Below, one piece after another: positions 44,923-51,946 of a stretch of 64,000 nucleotides of DNA (positions are counted from its first letter, which is position 1; each line of letters starts with the position of its first letter). The notes under the pieces were generated by a model. The model was not told the DNA's origin. It ran no database searches and saw only the letters and a list, made by a program, of their open reading frames with translations. Origin of the DNA: Flavobacteriales bacterium UBA7430 (GTDB lineage: Bacteria; Bacteroidota; Bacteroidia; Flavobacteriales; UBA7430); the NCBI GenBank assembly GCA_002478765.1, contig DLQO01000038.1:16414-80413 (forward strand), written 5' to 3'. The position numbers and the translations under genes are program-made.

Positions 44923-45660
44923 TCAGCGTAGTCTTTTCATGTTTTGTTGCGTGAAAAAGTTCTCGTTGATGTCAATGTCATATTCCATGGATTTATATTG
45001 AAGTGTGGTTTTTTGACCGTCATCTTCAAAGGGAGTCATTGTGAGGGTTGCAGGAAGAATTTTATCTTCAAAGTATCTGATGTCAGAAGCTTCCATTTTA
45101 TTGATGAGATAACCATCTTCGTCGTAAAATTCAGAGGCCATTTGAAGGAAGTCTTTTTTGTCGATGTAAAGGTTTATTTTCCCCCAAACGACTGCAGCGT
45201 CTTCTTTGGCTGTAAGTTCAATGATGTAGCATGGTCTGTCGAGTAAAATTGTATCTCCAATAATTTCATGGGTATAATCGGTAAGTATAGAAGACTCTTT
45301 AATCAAATCATCATTTGTGAAATCGGATCCCATCCAGGACTGCATCATCATTGATGGGGGTAGTTTAATGATTTTCTCAATTTTGGGTTGCCAGTTCCAA
45401 ATTTCATTTTCTCGTTTTAAAAATACCGTTCCTTTATCTCTTGCGGGGGCTTGTACCAATATAAATGAATATTCGCTCCCTAAAGACCATGCCTTGATTT
45501 TCATCGTTCTTGACCATTTAGGCCTTTCGATTTTTATGCTCATTTCAGCCACGTTACTTGCGCCACGAAGATGTTCATCAGAACGTTTGATGATGTCGTA
45601 AGCATTTTGCGCATACATCACATTGGAAACAAATAGAAAAAGGAGAAACAGTTTTTTCAT
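44923..45660 (-). CDS. LolA-like outer membrane lipoprotein-sorting family protein
   Basis: A 245-aa periplasmic protein. I chose the ATG at 45660 (MKKLFLLFLFVSNVMYAQ, a clear signal peptide); the in-frame upstream start at 45702 would lie within a terminator. The mature part has a LolA-like beta fold with the family stretch MMQSWMGSDFTNDDLIKESS near residue 110-129 and later MASEFYDEDGYLINKMEASDI. It likely carries the lipid or lipoprotein substrate from the ABC complex to the outer membrane. First gene of the operon. Confidence 0.85.
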   Translation of the reverse strand: MKKLFLLFLFVSNVMYAQNAYDIIKRSDEHLRGASNVAEMSIKIERPKWSRTMKIKAWSLGSEYSFILVQAPARDKGTVFLKRENEIWNWQPKIEKIIKLPPSMMMQSWMGSDFTNDDLIKESSILTDYTHEIIGDTILLDRPCYIIELTAKEDAAVVWGKINLYIDKKDFLQMASEFYDEDGYLINKMEASDIRYFEDKILPATLTMTPFEDDGQKTTLQYKSMEYDIDINENFFTQQNMKRLR

Positions 45661-45677
45661 GCCAATCAGTATTAACT

Positions 45678-45719
45678 GAATACAAAAAAACCCTTTGGGC
45701 AAAAGGGTTTTTTGTATTC
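45678..45719. terminator. Terminator between purE and the Lol-like operon
   Basis: A long hairpin with AAACCCTTT/AAAGGGTTT as its core, extended by GAATACAAA/TTTTGTATTC on both sides. A and T runs make it potentially bidirectional. On the minus strand it follows purE. It ends only 17 bp before the start codon of the LolA-like gene, leaving little room for a separate promoter. Confidence 0.85.
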
Positions 45720-45758
45720 GATTTATGGTGTTATTTGATTATTTGTGTACATAGTAAT

Positions 45759-46271
45759 TTACGATACTCTGTAGTCAAATTTAAACGCACTTAAATCTTC
45801 ATTAGCTTTGATGATTTTCTTCTTGAGAGACTCTTTGTAAGTAACCAATTTCTCCATGACTTCAGTGTCTCCCGTGGCTATCATTTGAACGGCGAGTATG
45901 GCGGCATTTTGAGCGGCATCTAAACCTACGGTAGCAACAGGGATGCCTGGAGGCATTTGAAGTATTGATAAAATTGAGTCCCATCCATCAATAGAGATAG
46001 AAGATCGACAAGGCACACCAATAATTGGTAGCGGTGTAAAAGCGGCCATAACTCCCGGTAGGTGTGCGGCTCCACCAGCCCCAGCAATGATAACTTTAAC
46101 GCCTTCCTGGTAAGCTTTTGAAGCATAGGCTTCTACTTGTTCTGGCGTTCGGTGTGCGGAAAGGGCATTTACCTCAAAAGGGATTTCTAGATCGTTTAGG
46201 AATTTTGCGGCCTTTTGCATCACGGGCCAGTCGGATGTACTTCCCATAATGATACTAACTACTGCTTTCAT
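45759..46271 (-). CDS. purE: N5-carboxyaminoimidazole ribonucleotide mutase
   Basis: PurE rearranges N5-CAIR to CAIR in purine synthesis. The 170-aa protein has the family start VSIIMGSTSDWPVMQKAAKFL, then NALSAHRTPEQ and GAGGAAHLPGVMAAFTPLPIIGVP. The active-site residues (Ser-Asp-His) are intact. No purK lies in this window. It has its own promoter and is followed by the terminator at 45678-45719. Confidence 0.95.
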   Translation of the reverse strand: MKAVVSIIMGSTSDWPVMQKAAKFLNDLEIPFEVNALSAHRTPEQVEAYASKAYQEGVKVIIAGAGGAAHLPGVMAAFTPLPIIGVPCRSSISIDGWDSILSILQMPPGIPVATVGLDAAQNAAILAVQMIATGDTEVMEKLVTYKESLKKKIIKANEDLSAFKFDYRVS

Positions 46272-46288
46272 AGTAAAATATTTTTTTA

Positions 46289-46318
46289 CAAAAATAACGA
46301 TTCATTGCGATGTACAAA
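46289..46318 (-). promoter_or_regulatory. Promoter of purE
   Basis: Minus strand: TTTG at 46318-46315, an 18-nt spacer and TATTTTTG at 46296-46289. The box ends 17 nt before the ATG at 46271. Good -33/-7 pair. Confidence 0.6.
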
Positions 46319-46449
46319 AGAGTTTTTAATAAAAGAAAAGAGAACATTTTTTGTTCAAATATTTAACCAACAAAGGCAGCCTTTTTTACTTGTTTTCTAA
46401 CAAAACAGATCCAAGTTTTTGTGATGCTTAATTTCAATTTATTTTAATG

Positions 46450-46457
46450 TATTTTTG
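46450..46457 (+). promoter_or_regulatory. -7 promoter box immediately before hpt
   Basis: TATTTTTG matches TAnnTTTG and ends 6 nt before the ATG at 46464. Transcription would begin at or within a few bases of the start codon. This supports 46464 over the in-frame TTG at 46455. Confidence 0.5.
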
Positions 46458-46463
46458 TTCGGT

Positions 46464-47006
46464 ATGAAAAAACTTAAGGTTCATGATTTGGACTTTGAAA
46501 TTTATCTTGAAGATCGTGTGTTGAAAGAGCGTATTGTTGAGTTGGCGCTTGAAATACATCAAGATTTAAATGGCAAAGTTCCTCATTTTGTCGCTGTTTT
46601 AAACGGCTCTTTTGTTTTTGCATCTGATTTGCTTCGCGCCTTTCCTGGTGATTGTGAAATATCATTTGTGAAAATGAGTTCTTACCAGGGGCTTGAAAGC
46701 TCTGGGGAGGTAAATGAGCTTATCGGATTGAATCATACTTTGAATGAGAACCCTATTGTTGTCTTGGAAGACATCGTTGATACAGGGAACACTCTTTCAA
46801 AAATTGATGAAATTTTCAAGCAGAAAGGAAAAGATTGGCTAATTGCCAGCTTATTTCTCAAGCCTAAAGTTTATCAAGGAAAAAGAAATGTAAATTTTGT
46901 AGGGTTTGAAATACCTAACAATTTTATAGTAGGTTATGGCCTCGATTACAAGGGGTTTGGCCGAAACTTAAATCACGTTTATCAATTGGCGAAAGCTCAA
47001 ACATAA
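46464..47006 (+). CDS. hpt: Hypoxanthine phosphoribosyltransferase
   Basis: Salvages hypoxanthine (and often guanine) with PRPP. With the start at 46464 it is 180 aa, normal for the family. The PRPP loop is VVLEDIVDTGNTLSKI near residue 95-110. FVAVLNGSFVFASDLLRAF and the C-terminal FVGFEIPNNFIVGYGLDY (substrate stacking aromatic) are present. First gene of the hpt-adk-obgE-PAP2-crcB operon. Confidence 0.95.
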   Translation: MKKLKVHDLDFEIYLEDRVLKERIVELALEIHQDLNGKVPHFVAVLNGSFVFASDLLRAFPGDCEISFVKMSSYQGLESSGEVNELIGLNHTLNENPIVVLEDIVDTGNTLSKIDEIFKQKGKDWLIASLFLKPKVYQGKRNVNFVGFEIPNNFIVGYGLDYKGFGRNLNHVYQLAKAQT

Positions 47007-47009
47007 AAT

Positions 47010-47585
47010 ATGTTAAATATAGTTTTATTTGGACCTCCAGGTGCAGGAAAAGGGACTCAGTCCGCCTGTTTAACTGATTCATACAATTTGGTGCATCTTT
47101 CTACAGGAGATATTTTCAGGTACAATATGAAAGAAGGTACGGAGCTGGGAACTCTAGCTAAATCCTACATTGATAAGGGCGCGTTAGTCCCTGATGAAGT
47201 TACGATTTCTATGTTGGAGGCTGAGGTCAACAGCAATCCAGAAGCTAAAGGTTTTATCTTCGATGGTTTCCCAAGAACAACTGCCCAAGCAGAGGCTTTA
47301 GATTTGTTTTTAAAATCAAAGGGTATTTCGATAACTGCGATGTTGGCCTTAGAAGTTGAAGAGCAGGAGCTCATTACAAGGCTACTGGTAAGAGGTAAGT
47401 CCAGCGGTCGAGCAGACGATCAAAATCAGGATGTGATTAAGAATAGAATTCAGGTTTATGAAAAAGAAACGGCTATTCTGAAAGATTACTACACGGCACA
47501 AAACAAGTTTGTTGGCGTGGAAGGAGTCGGGTCGATCAAGTCGATTACCGAAAGGCTTTGTAATGAAATTGATGCTTTGGTATAG
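47010..47585 (+). CDS. adk: Adenylate kinase
   Basis: Interconverts ATP, ADP and AMP. The 191-aa length is the short-lid form common in Bacteroidota. The P loop [14 protein letters not shown], the AMP-site [17 protein letters not shown], the [14 protein letters not shown] motif and the short lid [12 protein letters not shown] are present. It starts 4 bp after hpt. Its last base is the first base of obgE. Confidence 0.97.
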   Translation: MLNIVLFGPPGAGKGTQSACLTDSYNLVHLSTGDIFRYNMKEGTELGTLAKSYIDKGALVPDEVTISMLEAEVNSNPEAKGFIFDGFPRTTAQAEALDLFLKSKGISITAMLALEVEEQELITRLLVRGKSSGRADDQNQDVIKNRIQVYEKETAILKDYYTAQNKFVGVEGVGSIKSITERLCNEIDALV

Positions 47586-48586
47586 TGGCTACAAACGGAT
47601 CTAATTTTGTTGATTATGTAAAGATACACTGCGCCGCCGGTCATGGAGGTGCGGGTTCTGTACATTTACATCGTTCTCGTCTAACCGCAAAGGGTGGGCC
47701 TGATGGCGGAGATGGCGGTCGAGGAGGTAATGTATACCTGCGTGGTAACGATCAAATGTGGACGCTACTGCATTTAAAATACAAACGACATATCAAAGCT
47801 GGAAGAGGAGGAGGAGGTTCTTCCAACAACAGTTTCGGAGATGACGGAGAGGATAAGTATGTAGAGGTTCCTCTAGGAACAGTTGCCAAAGATTCAGAAA
47901 CAGGCGAAGTGCTTTTTGAAATCACAGAACATGGCGAAGAAGTGATTATTCGTCAAGGCGGTTTGGGTGGAAGAGGAAATTCGTGGTTTAAAAATTCCGT
48001 TCGGCAAACGCCAAGATACGCTCAGCCTGGTACCGATGGTGAAGAAGGTTGGAATGTTCTAGAGCTTAAGGTTCTTGCTGATGTTGGTTTGGTCGGTTTT
48101 CCAAATGCGGGTAAGTCAACCCTACTTTCTGTGATCTCTGCTGCGAAACCTAAAATTGCAAATTATCCATTTACAACTTTGGTCCCCAATTTGGGAATTG
48201 TTTCATATCGGGACAATCGCTCTTTTGTCATGGCAGACATTCCCGGTATCATCGAAGGAGCAAGTGAAGGAAAGGGTTTAGGTCTTCGTTTTTTAAGACA
48301 TATTGAACGTAATTCTACTTTATTGTTTTTGGTTCCTGCAGATGCAGATGACATTGAATTAGAATACAACATACTTCTCAAAGAGTTAGAAACTTTCAAT
48401 CCAGAGTTGTTAGATAAGGACCGTTTGTTGGCCATTTCAAAGTCTGATATGCTGGATGAAGAATTGAGAATAGAGGTAGAGAAGACCGTTCCAAAAGGAG
48501 TGAAAAGCATCTTTTTTTCATCGGTTTCACAGCACGGTTTGATGGAGTTAAAAGATTTAATTTGGAATCAATTAAATGCTAAGTAA
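47585..48586 (+). CDS. obgE: Obg-family GTPase
   Basis: A 333-aa GTPase of ribosome maturation and stress control. The Gly-rich Obg domain (about 1-160; [30 protein letters not shown]) is followed by the G domain with [11 protein letters not shown] (G1), DIPGII (G3) and SKSD (G4, in place of the canonical NKxD). The start is a GTG overlapping the adk stop by one base. It has no C-terminal extension beyond the G domain. Confidence 0.96.
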   Translation: MATNGSNFVDYVKIHCAAGHGGAGSVHLHRSRLTAKGGPDGGDGGRGGNVYLRGNDQMWTLLHLKYKRHIKAGRGGGGSSNNSFGDDGEDKYVEVPLGTVAKDSETGEVLFEITEHGEEVIIRQGGLGGRGNSWFKNSVRQTPRYAQPGTDGEEGWNVLELKVLADVGLVGFPNAGKSTLLSVISAAKPKIANYPFTTLVPNLGIVSYRDNRSFVMADIPGIIEGASEGKGLGLRFLRHIERNSTLLFLVPADADDIELEYNILLKELETFNPELLDKDRLLAISKSDMLDEELRIEVEKTVPKGVKSIFFSSVSQHGLMELKDLIWNQLNAK

Positions 48587-49145
48587 ATTACTAAAGGGAG
48601 ATCAAGATTTGTTCTTGCTATTGAACGGTATAGGAACAGAGCCTTGGGATGGGTTTTGGGTTTTTATATCCAGCACCAAGTCTGCAATTCCTCTGTTTCT
48701 CTTGATTGTATTTTTGTTGATCCAAGAACATCGAAAACATTTTTGGGTGGGTTTAATAGTCATATCAGTGGCTGTAGGCCTGGCAGATTTCACATCGGTT
48801 CATTGTTTCAAAAATGTGTTCATGCGCTTAAGACCAAGTCACGCTCCTGAATTGGTAGACCAAATTAGATTGTTGGTTTCAAAAGGGGGTTTGTATGGAT
48901 TTGTCTCTTCTCATGCGGCTAACTTTTTTGCACTAGCTGCAATATCCTCATCTGTCTTTTATGAGCGAAAATACATTCCGTATTTGTTTTACTCCTGGGC
49001 CATATTAGTAGGTTACAGTAGAGTGTATGTTGGTAAACATTATCCACTAGACATTCTTGGAGGAGCTATTTTGGGCATATTCATCGCAAAAATGATATGG
49101 GTAATGGCTAAGAGGATCAAGAAAAAGTACCCATTTGTCTTATGA
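48576..49145 (+). CDS. PAP2-family membrane phosphatase
   Basis: A 189-aa membrane protein with about five helices. PAP2 motifs are [12 protein letters not shown] (KxxxxxxRP), [10 protein letters not shown] (variant of PSGH) and [16 protein letters not shown] (SRxxxxxHxxxD). Substrates are usually lipid phosphates such as undecaprenyl or phosphatidylglycerol phosphate. It overlaps obgE by 11 bp and crcB by 4 bp. Confidence 0.92.
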   Translation: MLSKLLKGDQDLFLLLNGIGTEPWDGFWVFISSTKSAIPLFLLIVFLLIQEHRKHFWVGLIVISVAVGLADFTSVHCFKNVFMRLRPSHAPELVDQIRLLVSKGGLYGFVSSHAANFFALAAISSSVFYERKYIPYLFYSWAILVGYSRVYVGKHYPLDILGGAILGIFIAKMIWVMAKRIKKKYPFVL

Positions 49146-49528
49146 ATCTAGTCGCAATATTTATTGGAGGGGGTGTCGGCAGTCTGTGTCGTTTTGCTTT
49201 GAGTAAATACACCTCTGTGTACTTTACGTCGCATTTTGCTTATGCGACCTTATTCTCAAATATACTTAGTACTTTTGTTTTAGCTTCTTTTGTGTATTTC
49301 TTTCAGGAAAAAATGGCCCTAAATGAGTCTTGGAAGCTTTTTGTGATTACCGGGTTCTGTGGAGGGTTCAGCACGTTCTCCACATTCAGCTTTGAGACCT
49401 TTGAGATGCTTAAAAATGGACAGACTCTCCTGGCAATACTCAACGTATTGCTGAGTGTGTTTTGCTGTTTATTTGTACTGTACATTCTTTATAAAACCGG
49501 AGAAACTTCGACTTCATTAAACTCTTAG
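49142..49528 (+). CDS. crcB: Fluoride exporter CrcB/Fluc
   Basis: A 128-aa small membrane channel with four helices. The family stretch FCGGFSTFSTFSFETFEML is the fluoride-track signature near residue 72-90, and GGGVGSLCRFALSKY is the conserved N-terminal motif. It confers fluoride resistance as a dual-topology dimer. It is the last gene of the hpt operon, coupled to PAP2 by a 4-bp overlap. I see no fluoride riboswitch in this operon. Confidence 0.93.
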   Translation: MNLVAIFIGGGVGSLCRFALSKYTSVYFTSHFAYATLFSNILSTFVLASFVYFFQEKMALNESWKLFVITGFCGGFSTFSTFSFETFEMLKNGQTLLAILNVLLSVFCCLFVLYILYKTGETSTSLNS

Positions 49529-49615
49529 TTGTCTGATTGAAATTCTCGAATACCTATTCAAACCATAATAACATCGCCATACTTGAATCACGCAAGGTTC
49601 GAGATAAATTTACGA

Positions 49616-49813
49616 TCAACATGTGCTCTTAATTTGCTGCGGTTGGAATGTAAAATTAGGAAAGACATCTAAGAGCGAAGCAGCTACCCATATTGCATCT
49701 GCGATTTCAAGTCGGATAGGAATCAGCTTTCCAAGTAGATCATTGGCAAATTTAATACCCACACCTTCGGGCGAGTATGGTTTTAAATCTTTTGAGTCAA
49801 ATTTTTCGACAAA
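49616..49813 (-). pseudogene. Possible gene remnant downstream of the O-methyltransferase
   Basis: A 65-codon minus-strand open frame without an ATG, beginning just after two TGA codons inside the end of the O-methyltransferase gene. Its translation reads like real protein (KDLKPYSPEGVGIKFAND, LLGKLIPIRLEIADAIW, VAASLLDVFPNFTF). A GTG at 49762 could start a 48-aa peptide. It may be the tail of a deleted gene. I cannot assign a family and the call is weak; it could also be chance. Confidence 0.3.
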
Positions 49814-50438
49814 TCATCAGCCCGTCTCTTAATGGAAGTAACAGGTTTTCAACTCCAGGGTGATCTTGAACTTTTTTATTGTATTCGAGAAGTGCTTTGG
49901 TCGATTTGTCGGAAGAGTCTAATTCCTCAATGACCTTACCAGACCACAAAACATTATCTGCAATGATCCAGCCTCCCGGTTTAATTTTATCTACCAAAAG
50001 ATCAAAATAGATGGGGTAGTTTTTTTTGTCAGCATCGATAAATACCAAGTCCAATTCCAAGTCCATGTTCGGTATAACAAGGCTGGCATCACCAATATGT
50101 TGAACAATTTGATGTTCGAAACCCGCTTTTTTAAAATATCGAGTTGTCATGTCCTCCAACTCCTCATTAACATCAATCGTGTGTAAAACGCCCGATGCCG
50201 GAAGACCCTTAGCAAGACATATAGCCGAGTACCCTGTGTAGGTACCTATTTCAAGAATGCATTTTGGCTGAAGCATTCTGCTAATCATGGTCAAGAATTG
50301 ACCTTGAAGGTTCCCCGAAATCATACGAGGATTTAATACAGAGGTATGAGTTTCGTGATTTAATGCACTCAAGATTTCACATTCTGAGCTCGTATGATCG
50401 TTGCAATATCGATCAAGCTCTTTGGAAATGAATTCCAT
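49797..50438 (-). CDS. SAM-dependent O-methyltransferase
   Basis: A 213-aa class I methyltransferase of the caffeoyl-CoA/catechol type. SAM motif LEIGTYTGYSAICLAKGL lies near residues 61-78, followed by HTIDVNEE and VFIDADKKNYPIYFDLL, then GGWIIADNVLWSGKV (metal ligands Asp, Asp-Asn). It ends typically with DGLMICRKI. The acceptor is unknown. It lies 1 bp after the M16 peptidase gene. Confidence 0.9.
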   Translation of the reverse strand: MEFISKELDRYCNDHTSSECEILSALNHETHTSVLNPRMISGNLQGQFLTMISRMLQPKCILEIGTYTGYSAICLAKGLPASGVLHTIDVNEELEDMTTRYFKKAGFEHQIVQHIGDASLVIPNMDLELDLVFIDADKKNYPIYFDLLVDKIKPGGWIIADNVLWSGKVIEELDSSDKSTKALLEYNKKVQDHPGVENLLLPLRDGLMICRKI

Positions 50439-50439
50439 A

Positions 50440-51672
50440 CTAAGCTTTTTTAGGTTCGTAAATGAGGGTACTCAGTAGATCTTCTGTAAATATTTCTTGA
50501 GCGACTTCTTGTATTTCTTCTGCCGTAATGGCTAAAATCTTTTGATTTAGCTCTTCGATACGTTCAACTTTATCAAAGGTCTGGTAGCTTTTAGCAATGG
50601 ACTGCATGAGATTGCAGTTGTTTTCTTGAGCAATAGCTAATTGTCCAATCAGTTGTTGTTTCGCCTTTTTAAGTTGCAACGGGCCAAGCTTAATTTCTCG
50701 AAGCTTTTTAAGTTCTTTGTAAATCAGCTTGATGGTCTTCTTAACACTTTGTGGTTCTGTACCAAAATAGATGCTCCAGACTCCGGTGTCTTGATAGGTT
50801 GTATAGTTTGATTCTATGGTGTATGTGAAACCGTATTTCTCTCTAATACCCAAATTCAATCGGGAATTCATTCCCGGACCTCCCAATAAATTGTTCAGCA
50901 GGATTAAAGTTTGTGCTTTTGGATCTTTCGCACTGTAAGCTCTATTTCCGATGATGCAATGGGCTTGTAGAATGTCTTTTTTAACAATCAGTTCTCGTGT
51001 TTCATACCCATTAATCTCCACTCTTTTGTGTTTGGAGATGTTACTTGGAATGTGATTTAGGTGTTTTTCAGCGTATCTAACAAGTTTGTTAAAATCGATA
51101 TTACCAACCGAACTCAAAATCATTTGGTCGGTATTGTAATGTTGGTCTATGTAATTTTTAACAGATGTTGAATTAAAACTCTGAAGCGTTTTTTTCACGC
51201 CCAATATATTTCTTCCGATTGGGTGCCCGAGATAAATCAACTCTTCATAGTCATCGAAAATGGACTCCGAAGGACTATCGAGGTAGGAGTAGATTTCGTC
51301 CATGATGACATCCTTTTCTTTGTCTAATTCTTTTCCAGGAAGTGATGCATTGAATATGATGTCACTCAAAAGTTCGATGGACCGCTCGTAATAGTTGTTT
51401 ACAAAAGAGGCATAGTACCAAGTTTCTTCTTTTGTGGTGTAAGCGTTCAATTCACCACCTACATCTTCCAGGCGGCTTAGAATGTGAAAAGCTTTCCGTT
51501 TTTTTGTCCCCTTGAACAACGCATGCTCTATAAAGTGGGCCATGCCTTGCTCAGACTTAGCCTCATCTCTGGAGCCAGTATTAATCATAATACCACAATG
51601 AGCTACGGCACTCTTCACGGGGTGGTGAATGATGCGTATTCCATTGGCCAATAGATGCGTTTGAATTTTCAT
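50440..51672 (-). CDS. M16-family zinc peptidase
   Basis: A 410-aa processing-peptidase homologue. The inverted zinc motif HFIEHALFKGTKKR (HxxEH) is near residue 47-60, with the distal Glu in KEKDVIMDEIYSYLDSPSESIF. The C-terminal half has the noncatalytic M16_C fold (LNNLLGGPGMNSRLNLGIREKYGFTYTI). No signal peptide is visible, so it may act in the cytoplasm. It forms a two-gene unit with the O-methyltransferase. Confidence 0.92.
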   Translation of the reverse strand: MKIQTHLLANGIRIIHHPVKSAVAHCGIMINTGSRDEAKSEQGMAHFIEHALFKGTKKRKAFHILSRLEDVGGELNAYTTKEETWYYASFVNNYYERSIELLSDIIFNASLPGKELDKEKDVIMDEIYSYLDSPSESIFDDYEELIYLGHPIGRNILGVKKTLQSFNSTSVKNYIDQHYNTDQMILSSVGNIDFNKLVRYAEKHLNHIPSNISKHKRVEINGYETRELIVKKDILQAHCIIGNRAYSAKDPKAQTLILLNNLLGGPGMNSRLNLGIREKYGFTYTIESNYTTYQDTGVWSIYFGTEPQSVKKTIKLIYKELKKLREIKLGPLQLKKAKQQLIGQLAIAQENNCNLMQSIAKSYQTFDKVERIEELNQKILAITAEEIQEVAQEIFTEDLLSTLIYEPKKA

Positions 51673-51946
51673 TCGGTAAATATAAGTATTAAGTGCAAGC
51701 TTTTTCCTCTGATTTAGTTTCGAGATGTAGAATTAATGATTTCATTTTGCATCCACAAGATGAATACCTGAAAGCGTTTTTGTGAGCTCTTAATCATAGT
51801 CCCTTAGGTGAATTATAATCACATCATGAGAGTTGTCCCTTAAGACTCAAAGCTTATGTGAGGTATAGACATGTCTCATATAATAGTTTTAGATACTTAT
51901 ATTTTAATCTGATGAGTTATCTTTGAGTCAAACAAAATCGTTTGCT
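51673..51946. promoter_or_regulatory. Divergent control region of M16 peptidase and metalloprotease
   Basis: The 274-bp spacer holds a TATCTTTG -7 box (51918-51925, plus strand) 21 nt before the metalloprotease ATG at 51947. It also has a near-match TATATTTA on the minus strand 4 nt before the M16 ATG, two direct copies of GTCCCTTA 36 bp apart (51799 and 51835), and the 10-bp palindrome AGACATGTCT (51867-51876). No gene is seen. Confidence 0.45.

Noticed and set aside
49623-49832. Plus-strand open frame of 69 codons between crcB and the O-methyltransferase gene
   Set aside because: It overlaps the end of the real O-methyltransferase gene and has poor protein character; the minus-strand frame in the same stretch is more protein-like.
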